This document shows, piece after piece, positions 44,988-55,895 of a DNA stretch of 64,000 nt (positions within the stretch are counted from its first letter, which is position 1; each line of letters opens with the position of its first letter). The DNA is from Jannaschia marina. GTDB lineage: Bacteria > Pseudomonadota > Alphaproteobacteria > Rhodobacterales > Rhodobacteraceae. The stretch lies in the NCBI RefSeq assembly GCF_013404595.1, contig NZ_JABVAX010000003.1, positions 248,001-312,000 on the forward strand, read 5' to 3'. The notes below the pieces were generated by a model. The model was given only the letters and a program-made list of their open reading frames with translations, was not told the origin of the DNA and searched no databases. The position numbers and the translations under genes were made by a program.

Positions 44988-47828
44988 TTGGGCGAGACGG
45001 CACAGATCCTGCGACAGCTGCGCGTCGGGTCCGCCCTGCTGCTGCTGGGGGCGCTTGCCCTGGGTGGCCTGGCGATCTGGATCGGCGGCGGCGTGCCCGA
45101 CCGGCTCCTGCTGACCGGGGCTCTTGCGCTCGCCGCCGCCTTCGCGCTCGTCCATCTGTTCGGGGGCTGGATCGCGACGCGCGACGCACGGCGGCTCGGC
45201 ATCATCATGGAATTCCTCGAACACGATAGCGCGCCGGGCTTCTGCACCAGCGCCGACGGGGTCGTCCTGTCGCAGAACCAGGCCGCGCGCGACCGCTTCG
45301 GGGTGCAGAAGGGGGTCACGATGACCCGCGCGCTCGAGCCGCTCTTCGCCAACCCCGATGCGGTCGTCCATCGCCTGCGCCTCTCGGCCGAGGGCGGGGC
45401 GTCCGCGCGGGAGGACGTGGTGACGCGGCGAGGCCACCTGCGCGTCGCCGTCCACAGGATCGAGGGCGGGTTCCTCTGGCGGCTCGAGGATCTGGCCGAG
45501 CGCCCGCGCCGCACGGCCGACGGCATCGGCCTGCCGATCCTGACCTTCGGGCCGTCGGGGACGATCCTCTTCATGAACGAGGTTCTGCGCGCGGCGGCCG
45601 GGCGTCGCGTGACGCGGCTCCGGGATCTCTTCGAGGATCTGCCGCTCGTTCACGGCGGGCTCAATCGGCTTCTGACGAAGGACGGGGCGCAGACGGTCCG
45701 CGTGGTCGTCTCTGAGCCGGTGAACGGACGACAGGAGGTCTTCGTGCTTCCGGTGGAGGAGACGCACGAGGACCTGGTCGCGCTCGACACCCTGCCGGTC
45801 GCGCTCCTGCGGCTCGACCCGGACGGCACCGTCCTCTTTGCCAACCGCCTCGCACGGGAGCTTCTGCCGGCGATGGTGGACGACGGGGAGAAACGGCTCG
45901 CGGCCCTCGTCGAAGGGCTCGGACGCGGCGTGCGCGAATGGGTGAGCGAAGCGGCCGCCGGTCGTGGGCTCTACCGCGCAGAGGTCGTGCGCGTGACCGG
46001 GGCCGAGGTCGACACCTATCTCCAGATCACCCTCGGCCGTCCGCTGATCGAGGGAGAGACGGGGCTCATCGCGGTGCTGCACGATGCGACCGAGCTCAAG
46101 ACGCTCGAGGCGCAGTTCGTCCAGAGCCAGAAGATGCAGGCCATCGGCCAGCTCGCGGGCGGCGTGGCCCATGATTTCAACAACCTGCTCACCGCGATCT
46201 CGGGCCATTGCGACCTGCTGATGCTGCGCCACGGGGAGGGCGACGAGGATCACGCCGACCTGACGCAGATCACCCAGAACGCCAACCGGGCCGCCGCGCT
46301 CGTCGGGCAACTGCTGGCCTTCTCGCGCAAGCAGACGCTCAAGATGCGACCGATCGACCTGCGCGACGCCCTGGGCGATCTCGCGCATCTCCTGAACCGG
46401 CTCGTGGGCGACCGGGTGACCCTTCGGCTCGAGCATGATCCGGCGCTCATCCCGATCCGGGGCGACCGTCGGCAACTCGAGCAGGTGATCATGAATCTCG
46501 TGGTGAACGCCCGCGACGCGATGCCTGCGGGTGGCGAGATCCTGATTTCGACCGAATGTCGCTACCTCGACCGCCAGATGACGCGCGACCGCGTGTCGGT
46601 ACCGAGCGGGCAATACGTCGTCATCAGCGTCAAGGACGGGGGCGAGGGCATCCCGGCCGACAATCTGACCCGGATCTTCGAGCCGTTCTTCACCACGAAA
46701 CGGCCCGGAGAGGGGACGGGCCTCGGGCTTTCGATGGCCTACGGTATCGTAAAGCAGTCCGGCGGCTACATCTTCGCCGACAGCGCGATCGGCGAAGGTA
46801 CGTGCTTCAGCCTCTATTTCCCCGCGCTTTCAGGTGGGGAGGAGAGCATCGCGGCCGTCGGCCCGGACGAGGCGCTGCGCCCGGCCGGCGACGGTGCGAC
46901 CCTGCCGCTTCTGCCCGGGGCCCCCGAGGATGACGCCCGACGGCTGACGGTCGACGATGTGCCGCCGCTGCTGGCCCGGGCGGAGAGCGACGCGCCGCCC
47001 GCGGAGATGTCCCCGGATGGAGGGCAGGATGACGCGGACGATCCGCTGACGACGGGCAAGGACGTGATGGACCGCGCCCGCACGATAGCCGAGGCCGGGC
47101 TGTCCGTTTCGGACGATGCCCAGGCATCCGGTTCGTCCGAGGCCGGGGCCGGAGCGACGGAGGCACCGCCCGACATCGAACCGGAGGCGCGGGAACCAGG
47201 CTCCCTTTGCGCCGCGGACCCTCCGGCGAAGCGCGACGAGAGCGTGGCCGAGCCTCTGGAGGCCCCCGTCCGCGAGATGCTCGACGGACTGCTGGAGACG
47301 GACGCGGATGCGTCGAGGTCGAGCGCGCCGTCCGATCCGGTCACCGGGGAGGCTCCAGCGGTCGATGACGACGCGATCGCAGCGCTCGTGCAGGAGACCC
47401 AGCCCGAGATTGTCGAGGTGGATCCGGAGCCGGATGCGACCGAAGACGCGGATAATCCCTCGGATCGCCGCGTCGTCCTCCTCGTCGAGGACGAGGCTCC
47501 GGTCAGGGCCTTCGCCTCCCGTGCGCTGCGACTGCGGGGCTACGACGTTCGCGAGGCCGAGAACGCCGAGGCCGCGCTCGCGCAGCTCGAGGATCGGGAA
47601 CTCAACGTCGATCTCTTCGTGACCGACGTGATGATGCCCGGGCTCGACGGGCCGAGCTGGGTGCGCGAGGCGATGAAGGCGCGCCCCGATGTTCGCACGA
47701 TCTTCATGTCGGGCTACACGCAGGATGCGCTCTCCGAGACGAGTGTGCCGGTGCCGAACTCCGTCTTCCTGCCGAAGCCGTTCTCGCTCTCGGACCTCAC
47801 GCGCACGGTGGAGCGCGCCCTGGACTGA
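44988..47828 (+). CDS. cckA: Hybrid histidine kinase CckA with extended acidic linker
   Basis: CckA starts the CckA-ChpT-CtrA phosphorelay. I choose the TTG at 44988 because AAAGGGA stands five bases upstream; the ATG at 44943 has no ribosome-binding sequence. Two membrane helices lie in the first 65 residues, then PAS-like regions, then HisKA with [14 protein letters not shown] (His about 395), HATPase ([31 protein letters not shown]) and a receiver domain with VTDVMMPG (Asp about 880) and FLPKPFS. Between HATPase and receiver lies an acidic, low-complexity linker of about 215 residues, much longer than I would expect. A CtrA box precedes the gene and recA follows nearby. Confidence 0.88.
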   Translation: MGETAQILRQLRVGSALLLLGALALGGLAIWIGGGVPDRLLLTGALALAAAFALVHLFGGWIATRDARRLGIIMEFLEHDSAPGFCTSADGVVLSQNQAARDRFGVQKGVTMTRALEPLFANPDAVVHRLRLSAEGGASAREDVVTRRGHLRVAVHRIEGGFLWRLEDLAERPRRTADGIGLPILTFGPSGTILFMNEVLRAAAGRRVTRLRDLFEDLPLVHGGLNRLLTKDGAQTVRVVVSEPVNGRQEVFVLPVEETHEDLVALDTLPVALLRLDPDGTVLFANRLARELLPAMVDDGEKRLAALVEGLGRGVREWVSEAAAGRGLYRAEVVRVTGAEVDTYLQITLGRPLIEGETGLIAVLHDATELKTLEAQFVQSQKMQAIGQLAGGVAHDFNNLLTAISGHCDLLMLRHGEGDEDHADLTQITQNANRAAALVGQLLAFSRKQTLKMRPIDLRDALGDLAHLLNRLVGDRVTLRLEHDPALIPIRGDRRQLEQVIMNLVVNARDAMPAGGEILISTECRYLDRQMTRDRVSVPSGQYVVISVKDGGEGIPADNLTRIFEPFFTTKRPGEGTGLGLSMAYGIVKQSGGYIFADSAIGEGTCFSLYFPALSGGEESIAAVGPDEALRPAGDGATLPLLPGAPEDDARRLTVDDVPPLLARAESDAPPAEMSPDGGQDDADDPLTTGKDVMDRARTIAEAGLSVSDDAQASGSSEAGAGATEAPPDIEPEAREPGSLCAADPPAKRDESVAEPLEAPVREMLDGLLETDADASRSSAPSDPVTGEAPAVDDDAIAALVQETQPEIVEVDPEPDATEDADNPSDRRVVLLVEDEAPVRAFASRALRLRGYDVREAENAEAALAQLEDRELNVDLFVTDVMMPGLDGPSWVREAMKARPDVRTIFMSGYTQDALSETSVPVPNSVFLPKPFSLSDLTRTVERALD

Positions 47829-47834
47829 CGGGTC

Positions 47835-48419
47835 TCAAGCGCCCTGCAGGCTTTCCCAGAGGGCGAAGTCGGCCGCCCGGTCCGTGCGAAGCCGTGCCGC
47901 GAGAGCCGGCGACAGGTCGGTCGCACCCTCGGGGGAGACGTTGGCCCGCCCGAGCTGGATCTCGCGTTCTAGCCGATCCTCTAGGAACCGGATGAGGCGT
48001 GGCTGGTCATCGTGGCGGAAGAGATGATCGACCCCGCCTTCCAGGAAGGTCGCCTGCGATCCGACGCGGGCGAAGGGGGGCGGATCCTCGGAGAGATAGG
48101 CCTCCACGAAGGCGTCGAAGCTCATCCCGGCGGTCGAATTCGGCTGGCCATCGAGCCCCGGACGCGCGCGGTAGCGAAACCAGCTGCCGAGCCAGTCGAC
48201 CGGCTCGCGCATGACGGCCAGCGTTTCGAGCGGCCGGCGGCCCTTCTGCTCGAAGAAGGGCGCAAGCTCCCGCCGATACTTGCGAACCGTACAGTGTTTG
48301 AGCCCCGGTGGATTGACGATCGCGGCATCCGCGACCGGGGCCAGCGCCTCCTCCAGCGCGGTCGTGCCCGTCTTGGGAACGGCGAAAACGACCAGCCGGG
48401 CCTTCCAGAAGATCAGCAT
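47835..48419 (-). CDS. Sulfotransferase-like protein, 194 aa
   Basis: The N-terminus LVVFAVPKTGTTALEEAL is the 5'-phosphosulfate loop of sulfotransferases, and TLAVMREPVDWLGSWFRYR near residue 70 matches the 3'-phosphate region. The size is small but complete. It converges with cckA (6 bases apart) and diverges from recA. Database entries for similar roseobacter proteins sometimes carry other names; the PAPS motifs support sulfotransferase here. Confidence 0.72.
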   Translation of the reverse strand: MLIFWKARLVVFAVPKTGTTALEEALAPVADAAIVNPPGLKHCTVRKYRRELAPFFEQKGRRPLETLAVMREPVDWLGSWFRYRARPGLDGQPNSTAGMSFDAFVEAYLSEDPPPFARVGSQATFLEGGVDHLFRHDDQPRLIRFLEDRLEREIQLGRANVSPEGATDLSPALAARLRTDRAADFALWESLQGA

Positions 48420-48508
48420 ATCTCGCGCAAACCTTTTCGTGTCGCGGGCCTTACGATTTCTTAAGCACCTTCCATCAAGAGTGCTCCAAGTCCATAGGGC
48501 TTGCCTTT

Positions 48509-48523
48509 GTTCTATTTTCGTTC
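48509..48523 (+). promoter_or_regulatory. LexA SOS box of recA
   Basis: GTTC-TATTTTC-GTTC is the direct-repeat LexA site (GTTC-N7-GTTC) of alphaproteobacteria. It lies 81 bases before the recA ATG and between a TTGCCT -35 and a CATATC -10-like sequence. This is the expected arrangement for DNA-damage induction. Confidence 0.85.
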
Positions 48524-48603
48524 CATATCTGACGAACAGGAACAAGGCGTGAACAACAACCCGATTGCCGCGCAGGCGGCAGCATGCAAGAAGGTCGAAA
48601 CTC

Positions 48604-49674
48604 ATGGCAACGGCGAACCTACTCGACATGGCTGACAAACGCAGTGCGGACAAGCAGAAGGCCCTCGACAGCGCGCTTGCGCAGATCGAGCGGCAATTCG
48701 GCAAGGGCTCGATCATGAAGCTCGGTGGCGAGAACCAGATGCCCGACATCGAGGCGACGTCGACGGGCTCCCTCGGGCTCGACATCGCACTCGGCATCGG
48801 TGGCCTGCCGAAGGGGCGTATCGTCGAGATCTACGGTCCCGAATCCTCGGGCAAGACGACGCTGACGCTGCACACCGTCGCCGAGGAGCAGAAGAAGGGC
48901 GGTGTCTGCGCCTTCGTCGACGCGGAGCACGCGCTCGACCCGCAATACGCTCGCAAGCTCGGCGTGAACCTCGACGAGCTTCTCATCTCGCAACCCGACA
49001 CAGGGGAGCAGGCGCTCGAAATCGTCGACACGCTCGTGCGCTCGGGTGCGGTGAGCATGGTCGTCGTCGATTCGGTCGCGGCCCTGACGCCCAAGTCCGA
49101 GCTCGAGGGTGACATGGGCGACAGTGCCGTCGGCGTCCACGCCCGCCTGATGAGCCAGGCCATGCGCAAGTTGACGAGCTCGATCGCGCGCTCGAACTGC
49201 ATGGTGATCTTCATCAACCAGATCCGCATGAAGATTGGCGTGATGTTCGGCTCGCCCGAGACGACGACGGGCGGCAACGCGCTGAAGTTCTACGCCTCCG
49301 TGCGCCTCGACATCCGCCGCATCGGCTCGGTCAAGGACCGCGACGAGGTGGTCGGCAACCTGACCAAGGTGAAGGTCGTCAAGAACAAGGTCGCGCCGCC
49401 CTTCAAGACCGTCGAATTCGACATCGTCTACGGCGAGGGCATCTCCAAGATGGGCGAGCTTCTGGACCTCGGCGTCAAGGCCGGCGTGGTCGAGAAGTCG
49501 GGGGCTTGGTACAGCTACGGCGATGAGCGCATCGGCCAGGGGCGGGAGAATTCCAAGCAGTTCCTGAAGGACAACGCGGCCGTGGCACATGAAATCGAGG
49601 ACAAGATCCGCGCGGCCCACGGTCTCGATTTCGATGGCGCGGAGGCCGACGACGACGCCTTTCTGGAAGAATAG
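48604..49674 (+). CDS. recA: Recombinase RecA
   Basis: RecA forms nucleoprotein filaments for homologous recombination and activates LexA self-cleavage. The 356 residues from the ATG at 48604 include Walker A GPESSGKT (78-85), VDAEHALDP, Walker B ([10 protein letters not shown]), the loop-2 DNA-binding region ([21 protein letters not shown]) and an acidic tail ([10 protein letters not shown]). An SOS box lies upstream and a strong terminator downstream. The adjacency to cckA is typical of Rhodobacteraceae. Confidence 0.97.
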   Translation: MATANLLDMADKRSADKQKALDSALAQIERQFGKGSIMKLGGENQMPDIEATSTGSLGLDIALGIGGLPKGRIVEIYGPESSGKTTLTLHTVAEEQKKGGVCAFVDAEHALDPQYARKLGVNLDELLISQPDTGEQALEIVDTLVRSGAVSMVVVDSVAALTPKSELEGDMGDSAVGVHARLMSQAMRKLTSSIARSNCMVIFINQIRMKIGVMFGSPETTTGGNALKFYASVRLDIRRIGSVKDRDEVVGNLTKVKVVKNKVAPPFKTVEFDIVYGEGISKMGELLDLGVKAGVVEKSGAWYSYGDERIGQGRENSKQFLKDNAAVAHEIEDKIRAAHGLDFDGAEADDDAFLEE

Positions 49675-49700
49675 GCATCGATGACAGATCGGCAGACCGG

Positions 49701-49731
49701 AAAGGCCGCCCGCGTGGGGCGGCCTTTTCAT
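49701..49731 (+). terminator. Rho-independent terminator of recA
   Basis: A perfect 11-base stem (AAAGGCCGCCC/GGGCGGCCTTT, loop GCGTG) is followed by TCATTTT. It lies 27 bases after the recA stop codon. Confidence 0.88.
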
Positions 49732-49808
49732 TTTGGAGACCCCGGGATCGGCTTGTCGCCACCGGGGCGCGCGGCTAGGACGGAAAGACGCCCGCGAAGA
49801 GGACCATC

Positions 49809-52451
49809 ATGGCCAGTTTGAACGACATCCGAAGCACTTTCCTCGACTACTTCGCTCGCAACGGGCACGCGGCCGTCGACAGCTCTCCGCTCGTGCCGCG
49901 CAACGACCCGACGCTGATGTTCGTCAACTCGGGCATGGTACAGTTCAAGAATGTCTTCACCGGTGTCGAGACGCGTGACTACGTCCGCGCGACCACCAGC
50001 CAGAAATGCGTGCGGGCCGGCGGCAAGCACAACGACCTCGACAACGTCGGCTATACCGCGCGCCACCATACGTTTTTCGAGATGCTGGGCAATTTCAGCT
50101 TCGGCGACTACTTCAAGGCCGAAGCGATCCCCTTCGCCTGGGAACTTCTGACCAAGCATTTCGGTATCGACCCGAACCGCCTTCTCGTCACCGTCTACCA
50201 CACCGACGACGAGGCCGCGGCGATCTGGAAGAAGGTCGCCGGCCTGCCCGACGAACGGATCATCCGCATCGCCTCGGACGACAACTTCTGGCGCATGGGT
50301 CCGACCGGCCCCTGCGGGCCGTGCACCGAAATCTTCTACGACCATGGCGATCACATCCCCGGTGGTCCTCCGGGCAGCCCAGACGAGGACGGCGATCGCT
50401 TTATCGAGATCTGGAACATCGTCTTCATGCAGAACGAGCAGTTGGAGGACGGCTCGATGCGGCCGCTCGATCAGCAGTCGATCGACACGGGCATGGGGCT
50501 CGAGCGGATCGGCGCGCTCCTGCAGGGCAAGCACGACAATTACGACACCGACCTCATGCGCGCGCTGATCGAGGCCTCGGCGAACGCGACCTCGACCGAC
50601 CCGGACGGGCCGCAGAACGTGCATCATCGGGTGATCGCCGATCACCTGCGCTCGACGTCCTTCCTGATCGCCGATGGGGTTATGCCCTCGAACGAAGGGC
50701 GGGGGTACGTGCTGCGCCGGATCATGCGCCGCGCGATGCGCCATGCGCACCAGGCGGGAGCGAAGGACCCGCTTATGCATCGGCTCGTCCCCGCGCTCGT
50801 GGCGCAGATGGGGCAGCACTATCCGGAGCTCGGCCGGGCACAGGCGCTCGTGGAGGAGACGCTGCGCGGCGAGGAGGAGCGGTTCCGCACGACGCTCGAC
50901 CGCGGGCTCCGGCTGCTCGAGGATGAAGTCGGCAGGCTGCCCGACGGTGGCACGCTCGGCGGCGAGACGGCCTTCAAGCTCTACGACACCTACGGGTTTC
51001 CGCTCGACCTGACGCAGGATGCGCTGCGCGAGAAGGGGCTGGGCGTCGACACCGACGGCTTCGACGCGGCGATGGCCGAGCAGAAGGCGCGCGCGCGGGC
51101 CGCCTGGGCCGGCTCCGGCGAGCAGGCGGATGCCGCGATCTGGTTCGACCTGGCCGAAGAGCATGGAACGACGGAATTCCTTGGCTACGACAGCTGCGGT
51201 GCGGAGGGTCAGATCAATGCGCTCGTCGTCGACGGGGCCGCGACCGGTGATGCCACGGGCAAGGTCACGGTCGTCGTCAACCAGACGCCGTTCTATGCCG
51301 AGGCCGGGGGTCAGGTCGGCGACACGGGGATGATCGTCACCGAGACCGGGCGCGCGCGCGTCACCGACACGCGGAAGGTGGCCGATGTCTTCCTGCATAT
51401 CGCCGAGGTCGAAGAGGGCAACCTGCAGGTCGGGCAGGCTGCGCAACTCGTCGTGGATGAGGCGCGACGACAGACGATCCGCGCGAACCACTCGGCGACG
51501 CACCTCTTGAACGAGGCCCTGCGCGGTGCGCTTGGCGATCATGTCGTCCAGCGCGGGTCGCTCAATGCGCCTGACCGGTTGCGGTTCGATTTCAGTCACG
51601 GCGAGGCGCTGAACCTCGATCAGCTTTCGGCCGTGGAAGCGGAGGTGAACAGGCACATCCGCATGAACGGCGCGGTTTCGACCCGGATCATGGCCCCGGA
51701 CGATGCGCGTGACCTGGGCGCGCAGGCGCTCTTTGGCGAGAAGTACGGCGATGAGGTGCGTGTCGTGTCGATGGGGCAGGCGCAGGGCTCCGGCAAGGGG
51801 ACCGACGGCCAAACCTATTCCATCGAGCTTTGCGGCGGGACCCACGTGAGCCGTCTGGGCGAGATCGGGGCCTTCGTCACGCTCGGCGACGCGGCCATTT
51901 CATCGGGCGTGCGTCGGATCGAGGCACTGACGGGGCAGGCGGCGATGGACTACCTGCGCGCGCAGGACCATCGGGTCGCGGAACTCGCCAACCTCTTCAA
52001 GGCGCAGGCCGACGAGGTGACGGATCGGGTGAAGGTCCTTCTGGACGAGCGCAAGAAGATGCAGGCCGAGATCGCGGGGCTGCGCCGTGAGCTTGCCATA
52101 GGTGCGGGCGCGGAAGCGCAGGATATCAACGGGATGCAGGTCGTTCTTCAGGTGATTTCCGGCGTTTCCGGGAAGGACCTCGGGCCGATGATCGATGCGC
52201 AGAAGGCAACGCTCGGCTCGGGCGTGATCGTCTTCGTCGCCGACACGGGTGCGAAGCCCGCGGTGGCGGCGGGGGTCACCAAGGATCTGAGCGAGCGTGT
52301 GTCGGCGGTCGACCTCGTCAAGGCGGCGGTCGAAGCGCTCGGCGGGCGTGGCGGCGGCGGTCGGCCGGAAATGGCGCAGGGTGGCGGTGCGGACATCGCG
52401 CAGGCCGATGCGGCGCTGGATGCAGCGAAGGCCGTGATTGCGGCGGCCTGA
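49809..52451 (+). CDS. alaS: Alanine--tRNA ligase
   Basis: The class II synthetase charges tRNA-Ala. Its 880 residues start [13 protein letters not shown] and contain [19 protein letters not shown] near residue 25, [16 protein letters not shown] near 65, [15 protein letters not shown] in the tRNA-recognition domain, the editing site [12 protein letters not shown] near 565, [15 protein letters not shown] near 675 and a C-terminal DHHA1 domain rich in glycine ([16 protein letters not shown]). The length is normal. It stands alone, with the recA terminator upstream. Confidence 0.96.
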   Translation: MASLNDIRSTFLDYFARNGHAAVDSSPLVPRNDPTLMFVNSGMVQFKNVFTGVETRDYVRATTSQKCVRAGGKHNDLDNVGYTARHHTFFEMLGNFSFGDYFKAEAIPFAWELLTKHFGIDPNRLLVTVYHTDDEAAAIWKKVAGLPDERIIRIASDDNFWRMGPTGPCGPCTEIFYDHGDHIPGGPPGSPDEDGDRFIEIWNIVFMQNEQLEDGSMRPLDQQSIDTGMGLERIGALLQGKHDNYDTDLMRALIEASANATSTDPDGPQNVHHRVIADHLRSTSFLIADGVMPSNEGRGYVLRRIMRRAMRHAHQAGAKDPLMHRLVPALVAQMGQHYPELGRAQALVEETLRGEEERFRTTLDRGLRLLEDEVGRLPDGGTLGGETAFKLYDTYGFPLDLTQDALREKGLGVDTDGFDAAMAEQKARARAAWAGSGEQADAAIWFDLAEEHGTTEFLGYDSCGAEGQINALVVDGAATGDATGKVTVVVNQTPFYAEAGGQVGDTGMIVTETGRARVTDTRKVADVFLHIAEVEEGNLQVGQAAQLVVDEARRQTIRANHSATHLLNEALRGALGDHVVQRGSLNAPDRLRFDFSHGEALNLDQLSAVEAEVNRHIRMNGAVSTRIMAPDDARDLGAQALFGEKYGDEVRVVSMGQAQGSGKGTDGQTYSIELCGGTHVSRLGEIGAFVTLGDAAISSGVRRIEALTGQAAMDYLRAQDHRVAELANLFKAQADEVTDRVKVLLDERKKMQAEIAGLRRELAIGAGAEAQDINGMQVVLQVISGVSGKDLGPMIDAQKATLGSGVIVFVADTGAKPAVAAGVTKDLSERVSAVDLVKAAVEALGGRGGGGRPEMAQGGGADIAQADAALDAAKAVIAAA

Positions 52452-52472
52452 GCGCCCAATCGGCCGGGCGCG

Positions 52473-52802
52473 TCAGTGCCCGGCGGTGTTCGAAAAGACC
52501 TGCATGACCACGATGCCCGCGATGATGAGCGCCATGCCCACGATCGCGGGCAGGTCGAGCCGTTGATCGAACGCGACCCAGCCGATGCTCGCGATCAGAA
52601 CGATCCCGAGGCCGGACCAGATCGCGTAAGTCACGCCGACGGGCACGACCTTGAGTACCAGCGACAGTAGGAAGAGCGCCGAGAAGAAGCAGGCGAGGCA
52701 GAGGAGCGAGGGCCAGAGGCGGGTGAAGCCTTCGGAGGTCTTGAGCGCGGTCGTGCCTACGGTTTCGAAGGCGATGGCGAGGATCAGGTAAAGCCAGTGC
52801 AT
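52473..52802 (-). CDS. Small multidrug resistance (SMR/EmrE-type) protein
   Basis: The 109-residue protein has four helices and the family signature MHWLYLILAIAFETVGTTALK at the start, with the essential glutamate at position 13 (AFETVG). WSGLGIVLIASIGWVAFDQ in helix 3 completes the drug-transport SMR pattern. It is coupled by ATGA to the upstream YitT-like gene. SMR proteins export lipophilic cations in exchange for protons, often as pairs. Confidence 0.88.
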   Translation of the reverse strand: MHWLYLILAIAFETVGTTALKTSEGFTRLWPSLLCLACFFSALFLLSLVLKVVPVGVTYAIWSGLGIVLIASIGWVAFDQRLDLPAIVGMALIIAGIVVMQVFSNTAGH

Positions 52803-53446
52803 CAGCGTCCCACGTAGCGGTCGCGGCGGTGGTTCACCGCGATGATGAGATTGACGGCCACCGCGCCCAGAAGCGAGGCGGCCACGAGCCATGGGTCGAG
52901 CACTGCGAAGGCAACCAGGAAGAGGATAGCGTCGAAGCCGAGCTGGACCCACCCGGCCTGGATGCCGAAGCGTTCCTGTACCCAGAGGGCGAGGATGCCG
53001 ATCCCGCCGAGCGACGCCCCGTGGCGGAAGATGACGATCAGGCCCATGCCGATCACCGCACCCGAGAGCGCGGAGGCGGCCCAGGGGTTCAGCGTCTCGA
53101 AGACGACGAACTGCGGCAGGACTTGCGACAGGAGCGACAACATCGTCACAGCGATCACCGTCTTGACGACGAAGCGCGGGCCGAGGCGGAGCCAGCCGAG
53201 CACGTAGAACGGCAGGTTCAGAAGGAAGAACCACGTGCCGAAGGACCAGCCGCCGACGTAAGAGAGAAGCACCGCCGCTCCCGCCGTCTGCCCGGTGACG
53301 AGGCCGGCCGCGGTCAGGAACTGCACCCCGAGCGCGCAGAGGAGCGTGCCCAGCACGAAGGCCTGCGCATCCTCGAGCAGCGTGTGCCTGAGGGGCGACG
53401 GACGATGGGGCTCACGGGAGTCGGGGGGCGGTGAACTGCGCGGCAT
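52802..53446 (-). CDS. YitT-family membrane protein, 214 aa
   Basis: Five or six helices and the motif TGQTAGAAVLLSYVGGWSFG with the later FRHGASLGGIGILALWVQE identify the YitT (DUF161) family. The function is unsettled, with transport suggested. I use the ATG at 53446, but neither this nor an upstream ATG at 53482 has a good ribosome-binding sequence. The stop is coupled to the SMR start. Confidence 0.8.
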   Translation of the reverse strand: MPRSSPPPDSREPHRPSPLRHTLLEDAQAFVLGTLLCALGVQFLTAAGLVTGQTAGAAVLLSYVGGWSFGTWFFLLNLPFYVLGWLRLGPRFVVKTVIAVTMLSLLSQVLPQFVVFETLNPWAASALSGAVIGMGLIVIFRHGASLGGIGILALWVQERFGIQAGWVQLGFDAILFLVAFAVLDPWLVAASLLGAVAVNLIIAVNHRRDRYVGR

Positions 53447-53485
53447 AGGGCAGGGGTAGGGCGCGGCCTTGCCCCTGTCCATGCG

Positions 53486-53515
53486 AAAGGGGCGCGGGAT
53501 GCGCCCCTTTTGCTG
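53486..53515. terminator. Bidirectional terminator between icd and the YitT-like gene
   Basis: Arms AAAGGGGCGC/GCGCCCCTTT with a five-base loop lie between the icd stop and the downstream gene on the minus strand. The T run is short (TTTT on the plus strand, TTT on the minus strand), but the stem is perfect. Confidence 0.7.
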
Positions 53516-53551
53516 TCGTTGCGATGGTCGGAGGAGGCCCCCGACCCGGTC

Positions 53552-54766
53552 TCAGCCCGCGAGGGCGGCGTTCAGGTTCTCGTCGATCTTCTCGAGGAAG
53601 CCCATCGTGGTTAGCCACTTCTGGTCCGGCCCGACGAGGAGCGCGAGGTCCTTCGTCATGTGACCCGATTCGACGGTGTCGACGATGACCTTCTCGAGCG
53701 TTTCCGCGAAGTTCATCAGCGGCGCGTTGTCGTCGAGCTTGGCGCGGTGCTTCAGGCCGCCCGTCCAGGCGAAGATCGAGGCGATCGAGTTGGTCGAGGT
53801 CTCCTTGCCGGCCTGGTGCTGGCGGTAGTGGCGGGTGACGGTGCCGTGAGCGGCCTCGGCCTCGACGATCTTGCCGTCGGGCGTCATCAGCTGCGAGGTC
53901 ATCAGGCCGAGCGAGCCGAAGCCCTGCGCGACGGTGTCGGACTGCACGTCGCCGTCGTAGTTCTTGCAGGCCCAGACGTAGCCGCCGGACCACTTCATCG
54001 CCGAGGCGACCATGTCGTCGATCAGGCGGTGCTCGTAGTGGATGCCGGCTTCCTCGAACTTGGCCTTGAATTCCTCGTCGTAGACCTTCTGGAAGAGGAT
54101 CATGAACTGGCCATCGTATTGCTTGAGGATGGTGTTCTTGGTCGAGAGGTAGACGGGGTAGCCGCGCTTGAGGCCGTAGTTGAAGGACGCGCGGGCGAAG
54201 TCGATGATCGACTGGTCGAGGTTGTACATCGACATGAAGACGCCCGACGACGGCGCGTCGAACACCTCGTGCTCCTCGACGGTGCCGTCCTCGCCCACGA
54301 ACTTCATCGAGAGCTTACCCTTGCCCGGGAACTTGATGTCGGTGGCGCGATACTGGTCGCCGAAGGCGTGGCGGCCGATGACGATGGGCTGGGTCCAGCC
54401 GGGCACGAGACGCGGCACGTTCGAGCAGATGATCGGCTCGCGGAAGACGACGCCGCCCAGGATGTTGCGGATCGTTCCGTTCGGGCTGCGCCACATCTTC
54501 TTGAGGCCGAACTCCTCGACCCTGCCCTCGTCGGGCGTTATCGTGGCGCATTTCACGCCGACGCCGATCTCCTTGATCTTCTCGGCCGCGTCGATCGTGA
54601 TCTGGTCGTTCGTCTCGTCGCGGGCCTCGATGCCGAGGTCATAGTAGAGCAGGTCGACGTCGAGATAGGGCAGGATCAGCTTGTCCTTGATGAACTGCCA
54701 GATGATGCGGGTCATCTCGTCGCCGTCGAGCTCGACGACGGGGTTTTCGACTTTGATCTTCGTCAC
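53552..54766 (-). CDS. icd: NADP-dependent isocitrate dehydrogenase (eukaryote-like type)
   Basis: The enzyme makes 2-oxoglutarate in the citric acid cycle. The 404 residues belong to the dimeric eukaryote-type class: [20 protein letters not shown] at the start, [17 protein letters not shown] for substrate binding near residue 95, [18 protein letters not shown], the metal site region [11 protein letters not shown] near 270 and [17 protein letters not shown] near 310. No phosphorylation serine of the E. coli type is expected in this class. It is transcribed alone, with a hairpin-rich upstream region. Confidence 0.95.
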   Translation of the reverse strand: MTKIKVENPVVELDGDEMTRIIWQFIKDKLILPYLDVDLLYYDLGIEARDETNDQITIDAAEKIKEIGVGVKCATITPDEGRVEEFGLKKMWRSPNGTIRNILGGVVFREPIICSNVPRLVPGWTQPIVIGRHAFGDQYRATDIKFPGKGKLSMKFVGEDGTVEEHEVFDAPSSGVFMSMYNLDQSIIDFARASFNYGLKRGYPVYLSTKNTILKQYDGQFMILFQKVYDEEFKAKFEEAGIHYEHRLIDDMVASAMKWSGGYVWACKNYDGDVQSDTVAQGFGSLGLMTSQLMTPDGKIVEAEAAHGTVTRHYRQHQAGKETSTNSIASIFAWTGGLKHRAKLDDNAPLMNFAETLEKVIVDTVESGHMTKDLALLVGPDQKWLTTMGFLEKIDENLNAALAG

Positions 54767-55077
54767 GGGGAGGGCCTCCGATGGGTCGCTTGCGTTCGCG
54801 CGCCTCCTAGCAGGGTCGGACGCCGGGCGCTAGATGGTATGCCGTTGCATACCGCATTCCCCCGCGGGTCGGCCCGGTGCCGGGCGCACCGGGCCTCGCC
54901 CGCCCATGGTGGAAGCATGGTTGGGGCCTTTCGCCGACGACTGCCTCTGGCCGCCGGCCCCGGGACATCCGGGTACTCGTTAACGCCGGGGTCCCATGAG
55001 TCCCCGTACCTCTTAACACCCATAGTCACGGGCCGGGGCGGCGCAGAGTTTCAGAAATGCCGGGACTTTCTTTGCGG
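54767..55077. other. Upstream region of icd with two hairpins
   Basis: The 311 bases between the HD-domain gene and icd, both leftward, contain GGTATGC/GCATACC (54836-54853, loop CGTT) and GCCCGGTGC/GCACCGGGC (54872-54894). These probably end the upstream operon. Two GTTAA/TTAAC half-sites near 54978 and 55013 are too far apart for a CtrA site. No gene or small RNA is supported. Confidence 0.45.
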
Positions 55078-55653
55078 TCAGCGGAAGAAGGCCGCGATCC
55101 GCGGGCTGAGCCAGGCCCAGAGCGCGGGCGCGCCACGGGCGATCTTCGGGCCGATGCGGGCGCGGAACATGTCTTCGGTGACGTCGTAGTCGACCCAGGA
55201 GCCGCCGCCATTCGCAAGGTTGAGGTTCGGCGGCTGGAACCTGTCGAGCGACTTGGCGAAACGGGCGTCGGGGCTCTCGTTCGCCTCGAACTCGTCCCAG
55301 AGGGCGCGGAAGGAGGCGGCCTGGTCGTCGGGCAGCAGTCCGAACAGCCGGTCGGCGGCGGCCAGTTCGTCGGCCTCCTGGCCCGAGGTGTCGCCGAAGA
55401 CCGGCATGTCGCCCGCGTCGATCTCCACGATGTCGTGCAGCAGGAGCATCCGGATGACCCGGTCGATCGACACGCCCGGGGGCGCATGCGGCGCGAGGGT
55501 CAGCGCGAAGAGCGCGACGTGCCAGCTGTGCTCGGCGCTGTTCTCGAAGCGGGATCCATCCGTAAGGCGGGTGGCTCGGGTGACGGATTTCAGCCGGTCG
55601 GCCTCCATCAGGAAGGCCATCTGCCGGTCGAGGTCGCCTGCCGTGTCGCTCAC
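55078..55653 (-). CDS. HD-domain hydrolase, YfbR-like, 191 aa
   Basis: The metal-binding residues are visible as ENSAEHSWHVALFA near residue 38 and LLLHDIVEIDAGDMPVF near 70, the H...HD...D pattern of HD phosphohydrolases. Members such as YfbR hydrolyse 5'-deoxynucleotides; others have broader action. It is coupled by ATGA to the 78-residue gene upstream and lies at the end of a three-gene set with an alpha/beta hydrolase. Confidence 0.83.
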   Translation of the reverse strand: MSDTAGDLDRQMAFLMEADRLKSVTRATRLTDGSRFENSAEHSWHVALFALTLAPHAPPGVSIDRVIRMLLLHDIVEIDAGDMPVFGDTSGQEADELAAADRLFGLLPDDQAASFRALWDEFEANESPDARFAKSLDRFQPPNLNLANGGGSWVDYDVTEDMFRARIGPKIARGAPALWAWLSPRIAAFFR

Positions 55654-55886
55654 CCGCCCTCCGCCGGCTTGGCGAACTCCGCGATCCGGCGCTGGAGTTG
55701 CGCGCGTGCGCGGATGGCGGCGCGCTGCACGCGGACGGAGGTGATGAAGGCCTCCTGCAGCGTCTGGGAGCTATCGCCGAGGGACGTCGCCATCATGCGG
55801 ATGATGTCCTCGTCCCCCGTCGCCTCGACGTGCTTGATGACATCCGCCGCCAGCTTGTCGGCCAGTTGCTCCGCCAGTCTGCTCAT
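55650..55886 (-). CDS. Small helical protein, 78 aa, unknown
   Basis: The protein (starting MSRLAEQLADKLAADVI) is almost entirely helical, with conserved-looking SSQTLQEAFITSVRVQRAAIRAR in the second half. No family is recognised. It begins 9 bases after the hydrolase stop and overlaps the HD gene by ATGA, so it is probably part of a conserved small operon. Translation is likely for that reason. Confidence 0.65.
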   Translation of the reverse strand: MSRLAEQLADKLAADVIKHVEATGDEDIIRMMATSLGDSSQTLQEAFITSVRVQRAAIRARAQLQRRIAEFAKPAEGG

Positions 55887-55895
55887 GGCGGCCCC

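Noticed and set aside
54978..55017. GTTAAC and TTAAC near each other as a CtrA site
   Set aside because: The spacing between the TTAA halves is far more than seven bases.
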